From Adiantum capillus-veneris (taxonomy: Eukaryota; Streptophyta; Polypodiopsida; Polypodiales; Pteridaceae), in contig CM043969.1 in the NCBI GenBank assembly GCA_014529385.2, forward strand, positions 24,475,946-24,539,945: 64,000 nucleotides of DNA, in the 5' to 3' direction. Positions 55,695 to 64,000 of this stretch are shown piece by piece. How positions within the stretch are numbered: position 1 is the stretch's first letter; each line of letters opens with the position of its first letter. Position numbers and translations under genes: made by a program. Under the pieces are notes generated by a model. The model had not been told where the DNA came from. It worked only from the letters and a program-made list of their open reading frames with translations, and made no database searches.

Positions 55695-58600
55695 TCATCT
55701 GAGCACCCCCTGGACTATGGTGTAAAAAGGCCTAGGGCGCCAGAGTCGAAGGAAAGCCTTGCGGCGCTCTCGCATGCGGTCGGAGCTACCCTGTAGTCCC
55801 TCAAGCTGTCCTCTGAGAGTATGGATCAGCTCTAGCCAAAAGTCACGAACAGTCTCTGCTGGTGGCACAGGGCGAGCCTCAAAGATGCGGAAACAGCAGG
55901 CCCGCCAGATGAACCAAAGTGTCAGGCCACTGATGAGCTCCCAACACTCCTCTCTCACTGCACCACTCCTGTGGAGTAAGCTCTGTAGCAGGCTGGAGTG
56001 TGGGTCGCCCCCCCTGCATCACTATCATCCTGCTTCACTATCATCCTGCTGGTGGAAGATAGCTCAAACTGAAGCGCCGGGCCCGTGAGGGTGGACCAAG
56101 CCGCTGCCCCCCAGGTGTACTGTCGAGCCATGGAGAGGGCAGGCATCAGTCGAAGAACTCGTAGCCACACCTGCTGGGCCGAGGGACAGTCCCAAAGACA
56201 ATGACGCTGACTCTCCACCAACTGGTCACAGGCTGCACATGCGGCCGAGAGACCACTATGCACAAGCCAGCTCCCTACTGCTGTGGCTCTGTGTGCAACC
56301 AGCCACTGAAACAAAGTGACGCGTCTCGACTGTCTGGAGTCCCACAGCCTCTGCCAAAAGGCTGCCAAGAACTCGACTGTGAGGCCCTCCTCCTGCCAAT
56401 GACGTGCTGTAGCGGGGCGGGCCTCTCTCTGTGCTGCAAGTATATGACGTCCAAGCCGAACAGTGTACTGAAAGAAGGGGACTCCTGGGCGGTCTGCAGA
56501 AGAGAAGGGGTCCCTCCATAGCCACTCACCAGGATCCCACTGTACTCGTGCCAGTGGACAACACTCCCAAGCCCATAGCCTCCAGTGTCTAGTCTCAAGA
56601 GCTGCTGGGTCAGGGTCTATGACGCAAGTCCTCCCACAGATGCCCACAACTCGGATCCTCTGGAAACAGCACTCTGCTACCTGCGGGGCCTCTACTGCAA
56701 CTCGTTGTAATCGTCCCCCACCCTGAAGCTCGAAGAACAGGGCTGGGACAGTCTCTGAGCAGGCCCTGACTGAAATGAGAACCTCCAATCGTGTGAAGGC
56801 TCCCATCCACCGGGGTGCTACTGGCTCGAGAGGCGTGAGCCACTCAGCTGGAACTGACTCTGAGATGTCCTGACACATGCTCTGCACCCCTTGCATGCCC
56901 TGTAGCTGGAAACCCTGCACCTCCTCTGACAAAACTGTGAACTCTAGCCAGTCACCTAGAGAGCGCGCTGGACCTGTTGCCATGGGACCCCAAGAAACAT
57001 GAGGCCGACTCCCAACCAAGTGGCCTCTCTGAGTGCTAACCCTGGGGTTCCAGACAAGGGGCTGCCGTAGGTGCTCCTCCGTGCACGTCGGCTGTCTCTG
57101 CTCTAGGCCACGCCGTAAGAGCTCCCAAGATCGAAGCAAACTCACAGCGAAGCGGTCCTGCAGTCTCCTGTTCAAACCAACTCGGCGCAACTCTGTAAAG
57201 ATCCATCTGGTCGAAGGTTGCCAAGGGCCTCCTGACTGAGGCACCCTGGCACGAAGCCTCTACAGCAAGAACTCCTTCCAGGGCTCCTCGCCTGGAAGAA
57301 GTCCTCTGACGACGAACTTCCCAAGAAGGGCTCTGCTCTGCTGTGCTGGATCAATGATCCCAAGCCCTCCCTGAGAACAAGGAAGTGTGATGACCGACCA
57401 AGCCACCTTGGCTCGGGCAATCTGAGTGTCACGACTCGACCAAAGGAAGTTCCTGATCAGCCTCTCTACCTGGCTGATACAAGAACTCCAGAAGATCCAG
57501 CAAGAAGTGATGTACCACATAGTCGCCAACAACACTTGGTTGACAACTACTACTCTACCAGCCAGCGAAAGTTGTGCTGAGCTCCAATGTAACAGCTTTC
57601 TCTTGATGGACAGGAGAAGAGGAGCAATCTGCTGCTCGGGGGACAAGTCTAAACCAACCTGACAACCCAAGTACCGAAGTGCAGTCCCTGGGGGAATCCA
57701 CCTAAAACCCTCTCCTGGCATCCAATCTTGCAAAGGAGCACTGCCAACCGAGAAAGCCACTGTCTTTCTCCAGTTGATCAGTGCGCCCGATGCACAGCAG
57801 AAGGTCTCCAAAGCCTGCTCACATCTGTGTAGATTGGCCTCCTGGCCCTCTAAGTACAAGGCTGAGTCGTCGGCAAACTCAGCGTCCAGAAGCTCATCTC
57901 CCCGTATAGGGAGTGCTAAGCTCCTCAGACCAACGTGCTGTGACACCAAAAATCTGCTCATCGCCTCCGCATAGAACAGAAAGAGAAAGGGGGCAAGAGG
58001 ACAACCTTTTCTGACCGATCGTCTAAGCATAAAGCGCTCACCTCTACCTCCTGCCAAAAGCACTTGACTGTGAGCCTGTCTGTACAAAGCTGACACCCCT
58101 CTAATCCAAGCATCTGAGAAGCCCATCCTGTGTAGAGTGCCCTCTAGAAAGTCCCAGTCAACTCTGTCGTATGCCTTCTCAAAATCGAGAAGAAGAATCA
58201 CAAGGTCCTCCCCACGGAGCCGTGCCAGGGCAGAAGCCTCCCAGAAAGTGAAGATGTTGTCAAGGATACTGCGTTCCTTGACAAAACCTGTCTGAGTCCC
58301 ATGTATAAGGCTCTCCAAAAGTGGCTGAATCCTCAAACTCAGAGCCTTGGCAAGAATTTTGTAGGCTGAGTTGAGGATGATGATGGGGCGCCACTGTCGA
58401 ATCTCATCCAAGGAGTCACCCTCCTTTGGAATCAGGTAAATCAGGCCCTCACTCATGCCAGCCGGCATCACTCCTGTGTGCAGAATATACTGAAAGGCAC
58501 TACAAAGATCTGGGCCAAGCAGGTCCCAATACTCCAAGAAGAAGCTGGGAGTCAGCCCATTACCACGAGGGAGGGCCCTAAGAGCTGTGTGCAGCTCCTC

Positions 58601-60003
58601 AAGCTGAAGAGGCATCTCTAGCCTCTGGCGCATCTCCTCAGTCACAAGACAAGGCATTTGTGCCCAAACCTGCTCCCTGCATGCATCCTGCTGCTCTGAC
58701 TGGGGCTCAGCCGATAGTAACTCACGGTAAAAGTCAGTAGCAACTGCACGCATATCCTCGGGCTCACAAACAACTGACCCATCGGGTCTCCTCAACTGAT
58801 TGACCTTGGCATGCGAGTGCCGAGGTCCCACTGTCTCAAAAAAAGCACCAGTCACTCTGTCACCCACCTGAGTCCACTGAGATGCCTGTCGATGAAAGGC
58901 AAACTCATGACGCCTCTCCTCTGTGCAAGCAAGCTCCTGTCGAGCCTGCTGTAACTGCTTCTCCAACCATGGACTGTTTGGATGCTGCTCCTGCATCCTT
59001 TGTAGTGAAGCAATGCCTCGTCTGAGATGCTGCTCCTCCTCTCTCGCTGCAGCTCGTCGAGCCAGAGACTCCTGGAGAAAAAAGTGGCTAAGCTGAGCTA
59101 GGCCCAAGGCCACTCTGTCTGCAGGTAGAGCCTGGCTGTCCATGCCCTCTGTCCAGAGAGCCTCTACCCTCTCTCTGAGTGCTGAGTCCAACAAGACCCG
59201 CTCTGGGATGCGAAGCATCGTGCTCCCACTCCTCTGCTTGTCTGCCACTGTGAGGATCACTGGTGCATGGTTCGAGAAGGATGTCCCTGCCAGGATGCCC
59301 ACTGATCCCCCCAAGTCACTGAAGTGGTCACTAGTGTAGAAGCGATCTATCCGCGATAGATTCACTCCTCCCACTCTGCGGTCCGATCTAGAGAAGGCAA
59401 GACTCTCTGGAGGCCTCACAAAGCCAGAGTGCTGCCATGTATCCGAGACCCTCAAAGTCATACACAACCTCTCCCAAGCTGCTAACTCGACTCCATGCAC
59501 AGTAGCATGGCTGCCTCCAATCCTGTCAGAAGGGTCCTCCAACATGTTGAAGTCCCCTCCTACACACCAATGGTCAGCCTGTGGCAAAGACTCAACAATC
59601 TGTGACCAAAACTCTGCACGAGCACTCGCCACATTGGGCGCATAGATGTTCAGGAAGCCCACAAGGCCACCCTGAATCTGCATAGTAATCCACTGAGCCC
59701 TGCCTGGCACAATAATCCCTCTGCCCACAATGGCCTGTTGCAATGAGTCCGCAATAGTCATACATACCCCACCCTAGATGTCTCCAGGTCCAAAAAAGCA
59801 GCTGACCAAAAGGTATCATATCGTCCACGCAGACTCTGACCACATCGCCGAATGCGGCTCTCAGACAGATGGTGCTCCTGAAGCATAAGGAGATCAATCT
59901 CTCCTCCCACAAGGCAACGCTGAAGCTCTTGACGCAATCGGCCCCGCTGTCGCTGAAACTGGGGCCCACCTAGTCCCTGCACGTTCCACGAGACGATCCT
60001 CAT
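55695..60003 (-). pseudogene. LINE C ORF2 (endonuclease-RT-zinc finger), nearly intact
   Basis: The ATG at 60003 gives MRIVSWNVQGLGG. A frameshift at about 59795 (an extra A in an A-run) leads into an 833-codon frame, 59761-57260. Endonuclease: NIYAPNVASARAEFW, GGDFNMLEDPSDR, RIDRFYTSDHFSDLGG, SFSNHAPVIL. RT: RPIIILNSAYKILAKAL, GFVKERSILDNIF, LLDFEKAYDRVDWDFL, RKGCPLAPFLFLFYAEAM (usually R-Q-G-C-P) and catalytic F-A-D-D at 57866-57877. A TAG at 57262-57260 (CAG in LINE B) interrupts the frame, which then continues in phase to 55955. CAACDQLVESQRHCLWDCP is the zf-RVT tail. A 2-base loss at about 55957 shifts the end. Target-primed reverse transcription would be its role. Confidence 0.9.
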
Positions 60004-60743
60004 GGGGAGCGAGAGAGAACAGATGCTGCTGCAGCAGCAAGACGGGCTATCTTCGAGACTGGCTTGGATGGGGAGTAATCCGCATCCGAGCGTCCTCTAG
60101 ATAGGCGAGACTGCAGTGAGTGCCTAGCCCAAGCCCAAGCAGAGCGAGCCGTGCGTAAAGCAACCTCCTCTATCCAGGAGTCCTCATGAATGTATACATA
60201 GCAAGGCAAACACTGCGTATCAGCAAAAAAGTACACCTGCTGAGTTTGGGGGTGTCACCGCAAACTTGGCCAGTGGCCACAAAGTCTGCAGCAAATCTGT
60301 AACTCCAAGTTCTCCCATGTGGTGAGAGAACTCGAGAACCTGTGTATGCAACCATCCCACCACTGAGTCGAGGGACCACTCTGTCTCGGTCCTACCACAG
60401 AGGGGGAAGGAAAAACCAACTGTTGAGTCCAAGGCCTCTGTCCCCCTAGCGGTGAGGAACAAAGCATGGACCCTGAAGCAGGCTGCCTCGTGGTCTGCTG
60501 TGGAATCGTCGAGAAAGCGAGTGAACCCGTAGTCGAAGAAATCCCAGCGGCGTCGGAGGTCAATGCTGGTCAGACCACGAGGGATAGCTGCAAGGGAAGA
60601 TGTCTGAATCTGCAGAGGGGGCTGCAAGAAGGGCTAGGCGACTCGTGGCAAAGGCGCTGCCAAGAGATCTCCTAGCCGCCGACGAGGGACCAGTCTCCTG
60701 AGTCGACTGTGGAACTAGAGCAGGAGGGGGGGGAGAAGGAGCT

Positions 60744-60775
<32 letters not shown>

Positions 60776-61644
60776 CGGGGGACGGAGGGGAGGAAAAGCG
60801 GGGTGGGGCGACAGAGGTAGAGGGACGAGGTGGGGAGTGGACGGGAGCAGAGGGCGGGGGGGAGGATGAGGAGGAGGAGGGGAACTCTGAAGAGGGGGCG
60901 GCTGGCGAGGGTGAAGCGGAGGTGGAGGTTGGTGTAGGGGGCTCCTCTTGCTCAAGAGGATCAAAGCGGTTCCCCGTGGGAACCCACTGCTGCTGAGTAG
61001 GCACCTGAGGGCCACTCTGAGTGCCAGGCTGTCGCTGTGGCCCCTGGCGTCGACGGCCACGGGCCTGTTGCCACCCCTCCTCCGCTGGAGCCCCAGGCTC
61101 GGGGGGTGGCTCTGAATCTGTGCGCTGTGCCGCTGGCTGTGGCTACGGGCCAGCCTTGGCAGGCTGGGGCTGAGGCTGAGGTGCAGGTCGTGGCCTCCTC
61201 CGTGGACAGGCCTTCGCTAGGTGGCCCATCTGTCTGCAAATGAAGCACTGGTTCGGGAGACCCGAGTACTCCACACTCTGTCTAAACCAACCCCCACTCA
61301 CCCGAGGCAGAAGGATGACCTTCGGGAGCGTGTGGGTATCTCTGACCAAAACTCGAACTGAGGGGATGCCAGCCGCCTTGGCAGCTACTGATGCTGCCGT
61401 ACGAGGTGACTCCAGGACAGTCCCGATGGCAGAGCCAATCCTGGAGAGAAGTGGTAGGTACTCCCTTCGTAAACCCGGAAAGCAGACTGAGATGGGGATG
61501 TCTGCCTCCTCTACTAGCACATCCGAAGTCGGGTCAAAACCATGTTGCCACTGTCGAAAGTGGGCGCGTGATGCTCGGATGGCCAGTGGACTCATAGCTA
61601 TGACCTTGGAAGCCATCTCGGAGGTCTCGAACTTGATCTGGTAG
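60000..61644 (-). pseudogene. LINE C ORF1
   Basis: 61143-61616 reads MASKVIAMSPLAIRASRAHF, GSAIGTVLESPRTAASV and LVRDTHTLPKVILLPRVSGG, then the CCHC knuckle at 61206-61247 (C-F-I-C-R-Q-M-G-H-x4-C), then a basic stretch. The Pro-rich linker holds a 32-base G run (plus strand). The C-terminal domain (60220-60627, then 60000-60236) keeps LCGRTETEWSLDSVV, FSHHMGELGVTDLL and PCYVYIHEDS. The final TGA (60002-60000) overlaps the ORF2 ATG. Frame breaks at about 61140, 60600 and 60230. Confidence 0.82.
60744..60775. repeat. 32-base G homopolymer in LINE C ORF1 linker
   Basis: An uninterrupted G run on the plus strand (C on the coding strand, Pro codons). The surroundings (60719-60785) are G-rich as well, so assembly length may be uncertain. 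Confidence 0.85.
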
Positions 61645-62040
61645 TACCCCAGTCCGAGAATTTGGACATTGTCACAAAGTGATGACGTGGCGGACAGCAG
61701 AAACCCTAAAATTCCTGCAAACCCTAATTTTTGCCAAAAACCCTAAATTCCGGAAATCACGGAGGCGGATTATTATAAATTTTTTTTTTTTTTTTGGAAA
61801 ATGATGAGCGACGCGAATTTTGCTTTTGCTTTTTTTTTTATAAAAAAAAGAGAAAAGAGTCTCTAAGAGAGAGGGAGAACTGATGCTTTTGATTATAAAA
61901 GCTTTTGGGGCTCTGCTTTTGGGCATCCCTTGTAACCTTTAAATTAGTGGTGAGGGCCTCACTTCTCAGAGCATTTGGACGCAGAGTCTGAGAGTGAAAC
62001 CCTAACCGCTCTCTTGTACTTTGATGATTGATTAATACAA

Positions 62041-62152
62041 AAAGAAATACCGAAAGGGGCGCTGTCACAAAATGCGAGCACCACGTGCCAATAGAAAAGA
62101 ACAGACTGAACAAACTTTTAGCACTTCAATAACAACTGTTCAATAACAACTG

Positions 62153-62227
<75 letters not shown>

Positions 62228-62306
62228 GACACGCGACACGGAGTGGCGAAATTCCACCCCAGAGAGTATTGGCCCCAAACCTTGGCGCCCCTTTCGGTAT
62301 TTCTTT
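62041..62306. repeat. 22-bp inverted repeat pair inside the gypsy 3 LTR
   Basis: The arms 62041-62062 (AAAGAAATACCGAAAGGGG-) and 62285-62306 are perfect reverse complements. A second TGTCACAAAA start-like motif lies just inside the left arm (62064), which suggests a nested or rearranged LTR. Confidence 0.8.
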
Positions 62307-62657
62307 ATATTACTGCTGATTCGCAAAGTACAACAGCCGGGGAGCACCTCCTCTGCAATCTGCGCGCTGAAGAGTGCCAGAGAGGGCCCCCAAGGCTCAT
62401 ATTTAAAGGCCCAAAGCCTAAAAGCATCAAATATGAAAAGCTGACTCCAAAAAATCACTTTCCTAAAATTTCGGGATTTCCCTAAAAGTCCGCCGCGAAT
62501 TCCGGGACGTCCGTACAGGTGCCACATCATCATATTTTGATGTGCAAAGTCTTTTGAGTGTGTTCTGCTTTATTTTTAATGCCTTTATGTCACTTGGGGC
62601 CCCATCGGACGGGGTCCCCATAAGTTGGTAGGACTTCTTTTGTTGCTTGTTCTTCTT

Positions 62658-62802
62658 AGGGTTTCTAGAATTAGGGTTTGCAGGTTTTAGGGTTAGGGTT
62701 TCCAGAATTAGGGTTCAGCAATTAGGGTTTCTGACATAAATTAGGGTTTGCAGGTTTTAGGGTTAAGGTTTCCAGAATTAGGGTTTCAGCAATTAGGGTT
62801 AC
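62658..62802. repeat. Telomere-like TTAGGGTTT repeats in a 70-bp tandem pair
   Basis: Two units (62669-62730 and 62739-62800) start AATTAGGGTTTGCAGG and share GGTTTCCAGAATTAGGGTT. TTAGGG occurs at least ten times, irregularly spaced. It lies within an LTR, so it is not a telomere. Confidence 0.85.
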
Positions 62803-63061
62803 CACGTCCTCACTCTGTGACACTTCTTCTACTGCTTCTTAGGGTTTAGGCCCCTCGGCCGGCATCTGTAAGTTGGCTCCATTCTTTAGGCTTTGACACG
62901 TCAGCAGTTTGTTACAGGCGCCAGTCTTTGGGGCCAATATCTCTAGGCACGGAACTCCGCCGGGCCAGTGCAAATCTATTGTGATCTGTGAATTGTTTTG
63001 AAGTGGTTATTTGGTGCTGTCGCGGTTGATTCTTGACTTGGAGTGTCCAAGTTTGTTACAG

Positions 63062-63073
63062 TGGTATCAGAGC
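63062..63073 (+). promoter_or_regulatory. gypsy 3 primer-binding site
   Basis: TGGTATCAGAGC, the initiator tRNA-Met type, one base after the LTR end at 63060. Confidence 0.92.
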
Positions 63074-63131
63074 ACGGCCGATTTCTCTTCTACAGGAAAT
63101 CCGATCTCCGAATTTTTTTTCCGCGGCACCT

Positions 63132-64000
63132 ATGGCTTCAGGCAATGATCAGTCGACTCCCTCTGCATCTGGAGATGCGGGCTGGGATCACAACGAAGAT
63201 TCAGGCAGAGAGTATGGCCCGCCTTGGCCTACTTAGGCGGAGCGGCGAGAGATAGAGCGTCGCCAGTTGATCAGCGATGCAACAATGATGATGCTCAATT
63301 TTGCCAAGGATCCGAAGATGGCAAAATATATGAACCAAACCTCTTTGGAAGAGGTACAGATGGAGTGGCAGAGAACCACAACAACACTCCCGAAACCCGC
63401 TCTCAAGAAACCTTCTGCCTCCAAGAAATATACGGAGAAGGAACTGGAGAACGTGGTTGATGCACGGATTGCTCAGCTTTTTGACACGCAAAAGAAAGCC
63501 AAAAAGCACGGCAAAAAGCAGAAGAAAGGCACTGACTTCCCGGGATATTTGGGTCGTCGGTCGACATTTAACAAGGCAAAGAAATTGAAGAAGCGCGTCA
63601 AGTTTGAAGACCTACCCAGTTCTTCTTCTTCTTCTTCTAACAGTTCTTCTAGCTCCTCGGATTCGAGCGAAGAAGACAGAAAAGGTAAAAAAGCAAAGCA
63701 AGAAGCAACGCTTTGGAAAGGGCAAGAGAAAGGCAAAGAAGGCTAAATCTCGCCCAGAGACTCACAGTTCTACTGAGGACTCGTCTACAGACAGCTCAGA
63801 TTCCGATGACGGAAAGTTTTATGCGAACAAGGAGAATTTTTACAAAGCCAACCAGTATGACTTTTTCGAAGATAAAAGCAAGAAAGTCAGAGAGTTTAAG
63901 GAAGGTGGCCACTCGATCAAGTTTGATACTTTTCAGGATACTCAGATGCTTCGAAGGCTTTGTCTTTTATACAGCAGTTTGACATCGCTTTCGCGGGAGG
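63132..64000 (+). pseudogene. gypsy 3 gag, partial at window edge
   Basis: The ATG at 63132 opens MASGNDQSTPSASGDAGWD. A TAG at 63234-63236 breaks the frame, which then continues in phase as AERREIERRQLISDATMMML, a Lys-rich region (TQKKAKKHGKKQKKGTDFPG), and a Ser-rich acidic stretch (63620-63670). A shift near 63690 leads into the frame read to 63945 (KFDTFQDTQM), and a second shift restores KALSFIQQFDIAF, the gag core start. Gag would package element RNA. The rest lies beyond the window. Confidence 0.8.

Larger units (their letters stand above)
55504..61669 (-). mobile_element. LINE C, best-preserved LINE, 5' end interrupted by gypsy 3
   Basis: Minus strand. The 3' T-run (55505-55516) is a poly(A) tail, followed by the same 3' UTR as LINE B. 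ORF2 spans 60003 to 55695 and ORF1 61644 to 60000. The ORF1 frame is cut at Y-Y-Q upstream (about 61640-61669) by an LTR starting at 61670. Confidence 0.9.
61670..63060 (+). repeat. 5' LTR of gypsy element 3, about 1391 bp
   Basis: Begins TGTCACAAAGTGATGACG where LINE C ORF1 is cut, and ends GTTTGTTACA one base before the primer site. A TATA-like ATTATAAAAGC is at about 61892. It contains a 22-bp inverted repeat (62041-62062 / 62285-62306), a (GA)n tract (62157-62226) and telomere-like repeats (62658-62800). The second LTR lies outside the window. Confidence 0.75.

Noticed and set aside
62658-62802. True telomere or chromosome end
   Set aside because: Repeats are short and irregular, sit inside an LTR, and are followed by a primer site and gag.

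Overview
The window is transposon-dense nuclear DNA from a land plant. The evidence is Ty1/copia and Ty3/gypsy (chromovirus) retrotransposons with tRNA-Met-type primer sites, plant-type LINEs with a DUF4283/CCHC ORF1, and decayed pentatricopeptide-repeat (PPR) coding sequence. The layered nesting, the amount of decay and the PPR style make me favour a non-seed vascular plant such as a fern. That is inference; nothing here fixes the species. I see no bacterial genes, CRISPR, rRNA or tRNA genes.

Layout. 1-2.8 kb: decayed gypsy gag-protease-RT linker (minus). 4.7-7.26 kb: two copia fragments joined head to head, one carrying a 1.23-kb solo LTR with a 4-bp target duplication. 7.26-18.1 kb: an old minus-strand copia split by a complete 5.0-kb copia (9658-14676, 227-bp LTRs, ATTCA target duplication). 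18.66-21.98 kb: two tandem 1.6-kb units of PPR pseudogene. 23215-24348: the only convincing host gene, an intronless secreted S1 (trypsin-like) protease homologue that has lost the catalytic His and Ser. 25.3-29.9 kb: copia leader debris, a long hairpin and the 5' half of a gypsy element. 29.9-33.3 kb: LINE A (minus), lacking its RT. 34451-44555: a copia (minus) with GA-rich LTRs, a protease/integrase deletion, a duplicated RT active site, a captured LINE zinc-knuckle segment, and a whole LINE (B, 36381-41945) inserted in its RT. 46.0-50.7 kb: 3' half of a chromovirus followed by polypurine tract, LTR and a primer site. 50.7-55.5 kb: LTR-end debris and a LINE ORF1 pseudogene on the plus strand. 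55.5-61.67 kb: LINE C (minus), the best-preserved LINE. 61670-end: LTR, primer site and start of gag of another gypsy element inserted into LINE C.

Nothing here forms an operon or a cellular pathway. The relationships are those of elements inserting into one another: solo LTR into copia 1, copia 3 into copia 2, LINE B into copia 4, gypsy 3 into LINE C. The points most worth following are the pseudoprotease gene, the ATGA stop/start overlap between LINE ORF1 and ORF2 in all three LINEs, the unassigned conserved C-terminal domain of LINE ORF1, the copia-LINE chimera, and sense-oriented arrays of TTTTCAG-like motifs in leaders of unrelated retrotransposon families.
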